This document shows, piece by piece, positions 1-8,201 of a stretch of DNA of 19,265 bases; the first letter of the stretch is position 1; every line of letters starts with the position of its first letter. Below the pieces are notes generated by a model. It saw only the letters and a program-made list of their open reading frames with translations, was not told where the DNA came from and made no database searches. The position numbers were made by a program, and so were the translations under genes. The stretch lies in contig DASYAN010000161.1 in the NCBI GenBank assembly GCA_036501345.1, positions 1-19,265 on the forward strand, given 5' to 3'. The DNA comes from DASYAN01 sp036501345 (GTDB lineage: Bacteria; Chloroflexota; Ktedonobacteria; Ktedonobacterales; Ktedonobacteraceae).

Positions 1-1
1 G

Positions 2-82
2 CGCCTAGTTGGGAAAGTACTAACGGTGAGTGTCGAGACAGTGAAACTAGTCAATGAGTTAGAGCAGGCGGTGAAGGTGTAA
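2..82 (+). CDS. 3' end of an unknown gene (partial)
   Basis: Frame 2 is open from the window edge to TAA at 80-82 and encodes 26 residues rich in Val, Leu, Glu and Lys, ending in NELEQAVKV, which looks like an amphipathic helix. The start lies outside the window, so no family can be named. It converges on the cas operon, and 177 bases separate its stop from the end of cas2. The call rests on amino acid composition alone and could be a chance open frame. Confidence 0.35.
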   Translation, partial: RLVGKVLTVSVETVKLVNELEQAVKV

Positions 83-259
83 GATTGGATGAATGAAGCA
101 GTAGAAGTGAATGAAGGATAAACGGGCTGGAGAAATGGCAAATAATCACAGTCTAAAAAAAACATCAAATACTGTTAAACTACTCTAAAAAATACTGGTG
201 CAACAAACAGACGAGGTTTCTACCATACAAAGAAGAAGGAAAGAGAAAAGCAGAATGTA

Positions 260-457
260 CTATACCTTTGGTGCATAGAGAACCTCGTGAAGCCGCTCCA
301 GACCTAGATTTAAGCTCAACAAGTATACACTATATTGTACCCATGTGCCAAAGCCTGTCAATGCGCTATGGACACGGGTACGCCTTCTGTCATTCGGAAT
401 ATCATAGCTGACTATGTAGAGTGTGCTTTCGTCTGCATGGCTTGGTGGTGTTTTCAT
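260..457 (-). CDS. cas2: Cas2, C-terminally truncated
   Basis: Cas2 is the small ferredoxin-fold partner of Cas1 in the spacer-integration complex. The N-terminal half is clear: LYIVSYDIPNDRRRT (residues 13-27, with the conserved Asp at 19 after the first strand) and then GFGTWVQYSVY. The usual FECDL-like strand is degraded to YLLSLNL, the helix LERLHEVLY follows, and the frame stops after 65 residues. Family members usually have about 90 or more and end with a strand and a Cys-containing segment. I read all three frames down to base 1 and found no displaced C-terminus, so this looks like a deletion or rearrangement rather than one frameshift. It is the last gene of the operon, 8 bases after cas1. 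It could be non-functional, and adaptation by this locus is then doubtful. Confidence 0.85.
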   Translation of the reverse strand: MKTPPSHADESTLYIVSYDIPNDRRRTRVHSALTGFGTWVQYSVYLLSLNLGLERLHEVLYAPKV

Positions 458-465
458 AGGCTCCC

Positions 466-1461
466 TTACCTTACAATGAATGGTGGGTAAGCTGGTATCT
501 CGCCTGTGAGATATTTTGCTAATAGCCTTACTTGCAATTCAATACATCTGCGGTAGCTGGTGCGATATTCAAATTGCGGGTGCTGGATCTCTTCTTGTAA
601 GCGCTCTTCGATTTTGGTGGTGAATTTTTTACGTGCTTCCGGTTTGAGATGAATGACACCCAGTTCTTCTTGAAAATCCTGCTCGGATAATAGGTGGTGA
701 TTGCAGATGTTCAGTATCACTGAGTCCACAATGATCGGTCGGAACTCTTCTATTAGGTCGAGTGCTAAGGCCGCACGTCCATGACGCGGTTGATGGAGAA
801 ATCCGGCATATGGATCAAGGCCGACGATCTGGATCGCCGCTGCCACTTGGTGCCCCAGGAGCGTATATCCCAGGCTGAGCATCGCATTTACCGGATCTTT
901 AGGTGGACGCCTTTGTCTACGCGTAAAACTCATTGGGCCACGCAGGAGTTTTCCAAATACACCAAAGTATGCTGCCGATCCACGTCCCTCTACTCCTAGC
1001 AAAGAGCCAAGCACGGTAACCTGGGAAGTCTGCTGGATCATACGCTGGATTTCGCTGGCGGCTTCTGCAATCTCTTCTTCCTGCATCTGCCGATTGGCGC
1101 GTAACAACATTGTGCGCATATTCGCTAGCTTTCCTCGGACACAGGCCTGGGCGATCAGTAACGCTTGTTGAGGGTCTACATGTGCCCGATATTGTGCCCG
1201 ACGAATAGCAGCATTCTTGGCGACAGGTGGAGAGAGTCTTCCTCGAAAGTGTCCGTAGAACGAAAGAAAACAAACTTCAATCCCTCGCTCAAGCAAAGCA
1301 TGCATGGCTGGCGTTGTTAATGTGATATCGCCGACTACAACAACTTGCGATACTTTGATCAATGGGACCTCGGTCTTACGCTTATCAGGATACTGGACAA
1401 TCAGATATTCGTCACGCTTCTTGACGATCGACTGTTGTTCATTCAGGTAAATTGTTGCCAT
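466..1461 (-). CDS. cas1: Cas1 CRISPR integrase
   Basis: Cas1 is the metal-dependent integrase that, with Cas2, inserts new spacers at the leader end of a CRISPR array. The N-terminal beta domain starts MATIYLNEQQ. The catalytic helical domain contains GVEGRGSAAYF (Glu at about residue 158), GFLHQPRHGRAALALDLIEEF (His at about 223, acidic residue at about 238) and the FRP turn, so the metal-binding triad appears intact. Length from this start is 331 residues, normal for the family. I chose the ATG at 1461 because AAAGGAG lies just upstream; an in-frame start at 1503 would add 14 residues without family support. It lies 63 bases after cas4 and 8 before cas2. Its partner Cas2 is truncated, so Cas1 may now be idle. 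Confidence 0.96.
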   Translation of the reverse strand: MATIYLNEQQSIVKKRDEYLIVQYPDKRKTEVPLIKVSQVVVVGDITLTTPAMHALLERGIEVCFLSFYGHFRGRLSPPVAKNAAIRRAQYRAHVDPQQALLIAQACVRGKLANMRTMLLRANRQMQEEEIAEAASEIQRMIQQTSQVTVLGSLLGVEGRGSAAYFGVFGKLLRGPMSFTRRQRRPPKDPVNAMLSLGYTLLGHQVAAAIQIVGLDPYAGFLHQPRHGRAALALDLIEEFRPIIVDSVILNICNHHLLSEQDFQEELGVIHLKPEARKKFTTKIEERLQEEIQHPQFEYRTSYRRCIELQVRLLAKYLTGEIPAYPPFIVR

Positions 1462-1524
1462 TCCGCTATTCTCCTTTATTACTCCCCATTCAATACCTTG
1501 CAATTTTCTATTCCTTCCAAAAAA

Positions 1525-2157
1525 CTACTTCTTCACTTCCCCCGCTAGTGTCAGTACCTCGCGAGGCAAGCATAGCGGTTCCAGACTACAATCCTTGCAT
1601 TTGCGATGCATTGTCGGTAGTGCCGTACGCTTATTCGCTTTACCAGCCAATGGTGGAGGCAATACGCCGCGCTCCAGTAAGGAGAATGCCTGCTGAATCG
1701 TCTCTTCGGTATGTTGTCGTAGCGCCTCATCAAAGGCCACCTCTTCACGTCGTGCTGAACCGAAGTAGAAGATGTAACCATAGGCAATAGTGCATCCTCG
1801 CATCTCTTCCAGGCAGAGTGCCTGAGCGCATAACTGTACATGGTCGTTGAGCCATTCGCCCATTTTACCTTTTTTGTACTCGATTGGTACTAATTTTCCC
1901 TCTTGTTCTTCCACCACGTCTGCAAAACCACTTAATTTCAAGCGGTCAGATCCAACCCAGACACGGCGAAATTTTGTAATGCCATCCTCCAGGGTCCTCA
2001 AGCCGCTGTCACTTCTCTCATGCAGCATGTTTCCTTCCGCAATATGTGCATTATCGATAAACTCATTTAATGCACATTGATAGTAAAAACGGCGCGGACA
2101 GTATTCCAGTGCATTCAAATGAGAGATCTCAAGCATCTCATCTTCTTCCATGTTCAT
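1525..2157 (-). CDS. cas4: Cas4 RecB-family nuclease with Fe-S cluster
   Basis: Cas4 trims prespacers and helps select those with a correct PAM before Cas1-Cas2 integration. The 210-residue protein has the expected pattern: one Cys near the N-terminus (EYCPRRFYY, Cys20) and a C-terminal trio (KCKDCSLEPLC, Cys187, 190 and 196) that would bind an Fe-S cluster. Between them are RecB-nuclease residues: His46, Asp80 in GFADVVE, and Glu93 and Lys95 in PIEYKKGK. The ATG overlaps the cas6 stop codon by four bases, so translation is probably coupled. An internal Met8 is an alternative start. All key residues are present, so Cas4 looks functional even though Cas2 further downstream is broken. Confidence 0.95.
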   Translation of the reverse strand: MNMEEDEMLEISHLNALEYCPRRFYYQCALNEFIDNAHIAEGNMLHERSDSGLRTLEDGITKFRRVWVGSDRLKLSGFADVVEEQEGKLVPIEYKKGKMGEWLNDHVQLCAQALCLEEMRGCTIAYGYIFYFGSARREEVAFDEALRQHTEETIQQAFSLLERGVLPPPLAGKANKRTALPTMHRKCKDCSLEPLCLPREVLTLAGEVKK

Positions 2158-3122
2158 CCATCCTCGACCAAACGTGTTTGCCCCATACCCATCGTAGGTT
2201 TATAACCCACGCCCGTATAAAATGCCAGCCATGAGAGCAGTAAAATCTGTTGGCGAACGGTGAGTGGTTCTTTTGCTGTCGGTGGATCATCGGGACCACG
2301 TAAGAGATAACGACAGGTACCAACAAAACCAGACTGAGCGTATTGAGAAAAATGCGCCCTATGCGTCTGCAATTGGTAATCATCTATAATGAGGCCATCA
2401 GTCTCAATATACGCTTGGATGCGCTCACGCTGTACCACATGTGCAAGTGCTGGTGTTGCTATTTCCTGCCAGCGCGTGGCTAGTCCCCCAAACACATAGG
2501 ATGGTAACGGCAGACGTGCATAGTGATTGCCATACGGCTTCGTAAAATGGCGTATCCGATTAAAAGCAGTCAGCGAGGCAAATTCTAGCTCTAGAGGTTG
2601 AACAAGTAATAAGCGTTTTGTCTTCGCCAGCTCGACCAGATCCTCGCAAGTGGTAAAACCAGTCCAGTCAGAGGAATGGTCAGCATGGGAAATGACCTCT
2701 TCGAGCAGAAAAGATTGTTTTCCAATCTGGATAAACGGGCGCGGATTTGCACGCGTTGCCAACTCATTTTTTCCCATAATCATCGTGTAGAACAATGGGA
2801 AGAGTTCTCCATGCAATAAGGTCAAGCGAACGGTATACGTCTTCTGTGGGTCCAGTGGCAAATGAGTATTTTCCCGTTGTGCCTGTAGAATATGCTCCTT
2901 AGTATATGGAAATTGCAAACTGGAGCAGGTAAAGAGACGACGTTTGTTGCCTTCATGGAGTCGCTCAGCAACATCAGGTGCCGTCTCTCTTAACCAGTTT
3001 AGCCAAGCTCCATGTACCAGTTCACCCGAAAATGGCATCAGTGTTCCACGTTCGAGCGGACGCAGCTTTAACAACAGAGCATACAGCTTGGTGGACTGTA
3101 CAATATCAGTTGATTCTTTCAT
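2154..3122 (-). CDS. cas6: Cas6 CRISPR RNA endonuclease (type I-D)
   Basis: Cas6 cuts the long CRISPR transcript within each repeat to release crRNAs and often stays on the 3' hairpin. The 322-residue protein shows the features of the RAMP fold: SGELVHGAWLNWL (His37, a plausible catalytic residue) near the N-terminus, and the glycine-rich loop FYTGVGYKPTMGMGQTRLV at the C-terminus, the family's most reliable signature. The upstream sequence AAGGAGGAATT is a strong ribosome binding site but lies 12 bases from this ATG. A closer ATG at 3132 is followed at once by TGA, which overlaps the chosen start, so a two-codon mini-ORF may feed ribosomes by reinitiation. The gene follows csc1 after a 117-base gap, the widest inside the operon, and overlaps cas4 by 4 bases. 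Confidence 0.93.
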   Translation of the reverse strand: MKESTDIVQSTKLYALLLKLRPLERGTLMPFSGELVHGAWLNWLRETAPDVAERLHEGNKRRLFTCSSLQFPYTKEHILQAQRENTHLPLDPQKTYTVRLTLLHGELFPLFYTMIMGKNELATRANPRPFIQIGKQSFLLEEVISHADHSSDWTGFTTCEDLVELAKTKRLLLVQPLELEFASLTAFNRIRHFTKPYGNHYARLPLPSYVFGGLATRWQEIATPALAHVVQRERIQAYIETDGLIIDDYQLQTHRAHFSQYAQSGFVGTCRYLLRGPDDPPTAKEPLTVRQQILLLSWLAFYTGVGYKPTMGMGQTRLVEDG

Positions 3123-3152
3123 CAGCTCATAATTCCTCCTTCAATTCTTCTC

Positions 3153-3170
3153 TATAGACATTATAGACAT
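3153..3170. repeat. 9-bp tandem repeat in the csc1-cas6 gap
   Basis: TATAGACAT occurs twice back to back at 3153-3161 and 3162-3170, inside the only long gap of the cas operon. It could be chance, a binding site, or part of a weak internal promoter for cas6. I see no convincing -35/-10 pair around it. Confidence 0.4.
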
Positions 3171-3239
3171 TTGATGATGACAACCAAGCATAGCAGCTTC
3201 ACACGCTTGATTGCCATCAATAATCCAAAAGGGACAGTA

Positions 3240-3911
3240 TTAGCGTTTTGCTTGATAGCGCATCCCCGCAGGTAGACGTACCGTATTATGGGTATTACTA
3301 CTATCAGCAATTTCGTAATAGGACCCGGTGTAATGAGCATTTGTTAGCAAGCTAGCAGGTGCCATGGCAATGATATTGCAATTCTCAGGCATCATATCGA
3401 CATCAAGCGGATTGAGTGCTCCCTTGACCTGAAAAGATCCCTGTTTAACCTCGGCATATGCTCTGGCCTTGACTTGCACATGCCCTTTAGCCATCCACTT
3501 GCCCAGACGAATCCAGCTCGGCAGCTTTATCTCTTGCTCACTGAGCACAAAGAACTCAAAAGTGCTTTCAGGCACCAACTCCTTAGCCCGTCCAAAGACC
3601 ACCTGATTGGAACTGATTTGCGGTGTGAAGTTGTAGTAATTGACATTTGCCATCTTAAACGTGTGAAAGGCAAATGTACAGCGCAAGGGATAGGCTGGCG
3701 TCACATATATCCCTTGCTCATTCATCACAGCAAGATCCTCCTGATAGCGCGGCACCTGAGACAAATTGCTAAAGGGCGACTTGACCAGACCAAGAGCATA
3801 GGTCAGTCCATAGTTGTGCAGATATTTCTCTGTTTCATAGAGCCGCCCAACCTCTCGTGAAGCATAGAAGAGAAAATCATGCAACGTCAGGTTACAGACC
3901 GTAATGAGCAT
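3240..3911 (-). CDS. csc1: Csc1 (Cas5d-like Cascade subunit, type I-D)
   Basis: Csc1 is the Cas5-type RAMP subunit of the type I-D effector; in this role it caps the 5' handle of the crRNA. Recognition rests on position between csc2 and cas6 and on family-like sequence: an opening strand MLITVCNLTLHDFLFYASREVG, then YGLTYALGLVKSPF and the Pro/Tyr-rich segment IYVTPAYPLRC. The reading frame extends to a TTG at 3935, but the ATG at 3911 has GGAG six bases upstream and starts at the first beta strand, so I chose it, giving 223 residues. It sits 47 bases after csc2. No active-site residues are expected. The name is secure from context and moderately secure from sequence alone. Confidence 0.88.
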   Translation of the reverse strand: MLITVCNLTLHDFLFYASREVGRLYETEKYLHNYGLTYALGLVKSPFSNLSQVPRYQEDLAVMNEQGIYVTPAYPLRCTFAFHTFKMANVNYYNFTPQISSNQVVFGRAKELVPESTFEFFVLSEQEIKLPSWIRLGKWMAKGHVQVKARAYAEVKQGSFQVKGALNPLDVDMMPENCNIIAMAPASLLTNAHYTGSYYEIADSSNTHNTVRLPAGMRYQAKR

Positions 3912-3958
3912 AATATACTCCGTTTCAATCTCCAATAAGCATATCGCACATTTTTACC

Positions 3959-4951
3959 CTATTTCTTCCCTTTAGCTTCTTTAGCTCCTACACCGTAGTT
4001 CTGAGCATAGCGATTAGCTTCAGCATTTGCCTGGGTTAAAAGTGCGAGTAGTTTCTGCTCATCACTAGTAATCTGCGTCACCTCCTGCAACAATGTCTGC
4101 AACCGCTCACCAGCGATATGACGATAGACAACCCCATCTTCTCGCAAGAGTTCGGGAACAACCGTTTCCATAGCCTCAACGACCCCTTGCTGTGGAAGAG
4201 GCATCTTTGCACGTTGCTCTGACGGTAAAGCATCATAGACAGCCTGAGTGAGGTGGAGATTGGAGAAAATCTCGCCATCGGCAAAAACGACGCCCAGCAC
4301 ACGATTTGTGACCGTTCCAGTACGTGTATTCTGTGCCCCATAGCGCTTTGTACGCAAGATATTGTTCAGCACATAGATAAACTCGGCCTCTGTGGGATCT
4401 TTAATCGTCACCACCGAAGGAAAATAGACCTGAGGCAAGACATAATCCTGCTCACCCAGGGCCGTCTTCATCTTACCATCCTCACTCATCGTGCCATTTT
4501 CCGACGGCGCATTAAAAGTGAACTGCTGATGCGACAAATCATAGCCCGTAATCGAAAAGGCCGAATCAACCAGCACCTTCGAACGCTCAGATCCCTCATT
4601 GCCAATCGCGAAGCCATAATAGATACAGTCAGGGCAACGTTTACAAAACTCGGACGTATTGTATTTGCACTTCTCAACCAAGCCATGGCTACGCAACAAT
4701 TCTCGTCCAGTCAAACGCTCTGGAGTCGATTGTTTCCGTTTAAAGAGCACGATACGTGTTGTCAACTCTTGATGGCTTCGTCCCAGACTTACGCGGGAGA
4801 TATTCAGCTCACTATCGGTCTGGAAAAGTGCAAACGAATTCGTCTCACGCAAGAGAATAACGTGTGCATACTTACCCATCGGCAATTTAGGAATATCCTG
4901 ATGGAATACGTCTTTACCTTCTAAACTGTTCAAAAACATGTTGAAACTCAC
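3959..4951 (-). CDS. csc2: Csc2 (Cas7d backbone subunit, type I-D)
   Basis: Csc2 is the Cas7-type protein that polymerises along the crRNA spacer to form the backbone of the type I-D complex. The 330-residue product has the family opening (FLNSLEGKDVFHQDIP, then GKYAHVILLRETNSFALFQTD) and a Cys cluster at about 95-109 (C-x7-C-x2-C-x2-C, ending CPDCIYYGFAIG) that probably binds zinc. RTGTVTNRVLGVVFADGEIFSNLHLT follows in the central RAMP region. The C-terminal 60 residues are helical and end in a Lys-rich tail. The first start is GTG at 4951 with only an A-rich upstream region; ATG at 4939 is equally plausible and would remove four residues. It follows cas10d after 20 bases. Confidence 0.93.
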   Translation of the reverse strand: MSFNMFLNSLEGKDVFHQDIPKLPMGKYAHVILLRETNSFALFQTDSELNISRVSLGRSHQELTTRIVLFKRKQSTPERLTGRELLRSHGLVEKCKYNTSEFCKRCPDCIYYGFAIGNEGSERSKVLVDSAFSITGYDLSHQQFTFNAPSENGTMSEDGKMKTALGEQDYVLPQVYFPSVVTIKDPTEAEFIYVLNNILRTKRYGAQNTRTGTVTNRVLGVVFADGEIFSNLHLTQAVYDALPSEQRAKMPLPQQGVVEAMETVVPELLREDGVVYRHIAGERLQTLLQEVTQITSDEQKLLALLTQANAEANRYAQNYGVGAKEAKGKK

Positions 4952-4971
4952 TTTCTTTTTTTACAATTCAA

Positions 4972-7900
4972 CTAAGCAATAGGTTCTTTTTCGGCATCTT
5001 GCTCTTGGATACGCTGTATCGTACGCAAGTGTACATAGTAGGCCTCGCAGCCATCCTTAAAACGGTTGAGTCGGCTGCGCAATACGCCGCGTTCACCCTG
5101 GCAATAAATACTGAACACCTGCTTATAGAAGTAGGTAATGAACTCGCGGATTGCAGGAGCTTCCTTTACATCAATATCTTTGCCCCAGAATACGGCATAG
5201 CCCGTTGCTTGGCGATTCCGTACACGATCCAGCCAGTTCTTCAACTCGCCCTGGATCTGCCAGAGCAAATCTTCCTCATCGATCTCCAACGGGCTATTGA
5301 TAATGGCTTTAGCAACAATATCTACTGGCTTGAGTATCGAATGTGACTCATAGCCACCGCGAAAAAATGTCGTGTAGAGTTCTACACACTTTTGAATATT
5401 CCCCAAGTTTTTCTCCTCCTTTAAATTCATATCAAGCATCTCTTGGCAGATGCGTTGACCTAACAATTCCCGACAAACACGTTGGTAGATACCGATATAC
5501 GCATTTGCACGGGCTGCAAATACCGTTGTCCCTCTACGTTCCTGCTCACGCAAGTAGCTAAACACGTACATAGGATCAGTTTCGATATCGCGGACAACCG
5601 AGCTCAGGTGTTGCCATTCAGGCTTGCCCTTCTTCGAGTAAGTCTCAAAGTTCACCTGATAAACCTGTACAAGCATCGAGAGCTTATCCAGCATTTTATT
5701 GACTCGGACACGATTTCTATGCCCACGGTCTGCATGCTCAGCCGTAGCCTCTCCATGCCAAACATTATCCAGCAAACGTCCAAGGTAAGGATGTGGAGCA
5801 TCAAATACCACCGTTTCTGGAAAATCGTGCCCAGACGCAAAGAGCGGCAATAGCAACTCAGAGATCACTACCTTTGCACCCGTCACCAATGGCAAGGCAA
5901 GTGCAAGTAATGCAGGCATAGCCCACGATGCCGTATCATTATCATCCTTACCTGCACGCATACCGAAAAAGCACATGCTCGGGTAGGTATGGCTGGGATA
6001 CTCGTACTTGATGAAGCCATAATCATGGAGGTCCTTCGCCTGTTCTGGAGTTGCCTCCAAGTTTGTACCTGTGAGTAAGTCCTCCTGTGTGGTACTATCC
6101 TCGCTCTCTACATCATCATCAAAGTCAGGAACCATACGGGGACCTTTGGCCTCTGGCTTTGCCTCAAGTACAAACATCTGTGAATTCAGCACATCTTTCA
6201 CTTCAAGATCTTTGCCTGTCAGTTGCTGACGCAATGTGAAGAAATTCATATCCCACAACTGGTCAAGGATGCCCTGCACCATTGCTCCTGTCTCTGCCGT
6301 AAAGAAGTAGTTGGGATAGACCGTGATATACTTGATCTTCATGGCCTCAAACTTACTTCCAGTCAGACGCAAATCTCCTTTCTGCTGAAGCTGTCGTAGC
6401 ATCAGCTCTAATGCACAAATAGCACATACGCCGCCTGCATTTGTACCAGCATAGAGTGGCATTTTGTTCTTGTACACCCACGGCTGAAACAACACAGCGT
6501 TATCAGACTGAGCTTCTGTTGGATAAGAACTGTTGCAGAGCGTACAGATCAACTTTTTGGCTTTACCCTTGTCTTTTGCATGTGTATAGCCTTGCATCTC
6601 ACTGTGGAAATCAGGCAACATGCCTTGATCGCGCACCGTATGTGGCAGCTCAACCATAGTTTCAAGATAGTGGGACAAATGCGTGAGGTAACGTTGACGC
6701 TCCTGTATGGCTTGACTCAACTTTGTGCTTGCTCGCTCTTTCACCAGTGCAAAGATTCTCTCAAAGACCTCATTAAGATTGCCTGGACCGTCGTATTCAT
6801 GAATACCTTGATGATCCTGAATGTAGCATGCGGCCAACCAGAACCAACGATACTCAACACCGCCTTTGTTAGGAATCGTTTTCGAGCGCTCCCAATATGG
6901 CTGCAATGCTAGATAATCTACAATCTCCTGTTCTATTTGCTTATACAAATCCTGCTGATTTTTATTGAGCATACCGAGTACAGTAGTAAAGACGATCGAG
7001 AAGAAACGAGCAAGTTTGCTAGTACGCACATCTGGCTTGAGATCCAAGTCCGTTAGCAGGTCTGCAGCAATTTCTTTATTGCTCTGCATCTCACGCAGTT
7101 TCTCAAAGGGTCCTGCTGTTATATCCCTGACTGTACGACGCATTGTGCTATTTATCAGCAATTGCAGGTAATCATCCAAGGACAGGAATTCAAAGTAGTA
7201 TTCAGGATGTTTGGCATTACCCTGATTGCTAAATGCAAAGCCCGGTGCATCCTGCTTGACCCGTACACTACACACGAGTTGCAGTTGCTTTTTTACCGCC
7301 TCAACTATCTGCTCATTTGTGATAGATAGTTTCACCGTCTTACGTGCGAGATACACCACACCATCCGAAAAGAACAAATATGACCAGATCCCCTCTCGTT
7401 TATTATCATCAGTAAACAAGTTGATGAGGCCATTGTTGACCGCGCTTGTGAATAACCCGCGTACATCACGCAACTGGTGATAGTGAAATGTCAGTTGGTT
7501 GTCGCTCAGAGTGGCTAAAATCTCGCCCAAGGTTCCCGCATGCAATATCTCAGCAGGAGAAGCTACCGCATAGGCAATAAGGTCCGAAAACGTGCAGAGA
7601 TCTCGCAACCAGAGAATCCGTCTTGGCAAACGCAGATTCCAGAGATGCGCCGTTAAATTTGTCCCCCACGTCCGCTGCGTATTGACCACTAGAAACGTGA
7701 TATCTTCCAGATATTCCATAATTTCTGGAAAGAATGCTTCTACGTTACATTCCCGCAACTCTCTGCCAATAGATACTTTTGCTTCCTCGATAGCCTCGCG
7801 TGTTCTTGTTTCGACACGCTGTCCATTGATTTTATCAATGTCGTGCATCAGATAAGCAAGAATATACACACGACGCTCAAGATCAGAAAATTGCTCAATT

Positions 7901-8160
7901 CCCTCATCTTCAAGCACATGGATCAGACGAAGCGACGGTAAAATGCCATTGAGCAAATGGCTGAACATGCTCTGATCTTTATTCGCTTCAAATGCTCGTT
8001 TGGCATGCTCATCCAACGCATCATTGTCCTGATGTGTGCCACCTTTCGCAGAACGGTTCACATACTTTTCGAGCAACCGAGGTACCATCAGTTCAATGAA
8101 CTCACGGGTGACCAGATCGTCGGCAGGTGCCAACTTTTTAAGTAATTCCAGAAAAAACAC
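4972..8160 (-). CDS. cas10d: Cas10d (Csc3) large subunit with HD nuclease
   Basis: Cas10d is the hallmark large subunit of type I-D. In this subtype the HD nuclease sits here rather than on Cas3, so this protein should degrade target DNA. An N-terminal HD domain is visible: His70 and His83, then AYLMHDIDK (His108-Asp109, Asp111; numbering from ATG 8166). A zinc finger follows at CTLC (541-544) and CAIC (581-584), then an acidic low-complexity linker at about 680-710 (FDDDVESED) and a helical C-terminus. No GGDD cyclase motif is visible, as expected for Cas10d. The ribosome binding site AAAGGAG touches the first ATG (8166) with no spacing but is six bases from an in-frame GTG at 8160, which I take as the start (1062 residues). 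It follows cas3' after 41 bases. Confidence 0.95.
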   Translation of the reverse strand: MFFLELLKKLAPADDLVTREFIELMVPRLLEKYVNRSAKGGTHQDNDALDEHAKRAFEANKDQSMFSHLLNGILPSLRLIHVLEDEGIEQFSDLERRVYILAYLMHDIDKINGQRVETRTREAIEEAKVSIGRELRECNVEAFFPEIMEYLEDITFLVVNTQRTWGTNLTAHLWNLRLPRRILWLRDLCTFSDLIAYAVASPAEILHAGTLGEILATLSDNQLTFHYHQLRDVRGLFTSAVNNGLINLFTDDNKREGIWSYLFFSDGVVYLARKTVKLSITNEQIVEAVKKQLQLVCSVRVKQDAPGFAFSNQGNAKHPEYYFEFLSLDDYLQLLINSTMRRTVRDITAGPFEKLREMQSNKEIAADLLTDLDLKPDVRTSKLARFFSIVFTTVLGMLNKNQQDLYKQIEQEIVDYLALQPYWERSKTIPNKGGVEYRWFWLAACYIQDHQGIHEYDGPGNLNEVFERIFALVKERASTKLSQAIQERQRYLTHLSHYLETMVELPHTVRDQGMLPDFHSEMQGYTHAKDKGKAKKLICTLCNSSYPTEAQSDNAVLFQPWVYKNKMPLYAGTNAGGVCAICALELMLRQLQQKGDLRLTGSKFEAMKIKYITVYPNYFFTAETGAMVQGILDQLWDMNFFTLRQQLTGKDLEVKDVLNSQMFVLEAKPEAKGPRMVPDFDDDVESEDSTTQEDLLTGTNLEATPEQAKDLHDYGFIKYEYPSHTYPSMCFFGMRAGKDDNDTASWAMPALLALALPLVTGAKVVISELLLPLFASGHDFPETVVFDAPHPYLGRLLDNVWHGEATAEHADRGHRNRVRVNKMLDKLSMLVQVYQVNFETYSKKGKPEWQHLSSVVRDIETDPMYVFSYLREQERRGTTVFAARANAYIGIYQRVCRELLGQRICQEMLDMNLKEEKNLGNIQKCVELYTTFFRGGYESHSILKPVDIVAKAIINSPLEIDEEDLLWQIQGELKNWLDRVRNRQATGYAVFWGKDIDVKEAPAIREFITYFYKQVFSIYCQGERGVLRSRLNRFKDGCEAYYVHLRTIQRIQEQDAEKEPIA

Positions 8161-8201
8161 GTACATCTCCTTTTTTCAATCTCGCCAGAGCTTCATTTGC
8201 T

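Noticed and set aside
83..259. A/T-rich stretch after cas2 with repeated TCTAAAAAA and AATACTG, as a CRISPR leader or array
   Set aside because: The words are short, irregular and not separated by spacers. No 28-37 base repeat is present.
3231..3238. GGGACAGT near the end of csc1 as another half-site of the WYL operator
   Set aside because: Only one arm is present, with no palindrome and no extended -10. A match this short is expected by chance.
4253..4924. 223-codon plus-strand frame
   Set aside because: It lies wholly opposite csc2, which has strong family sequence. It is a shadow of that gene.
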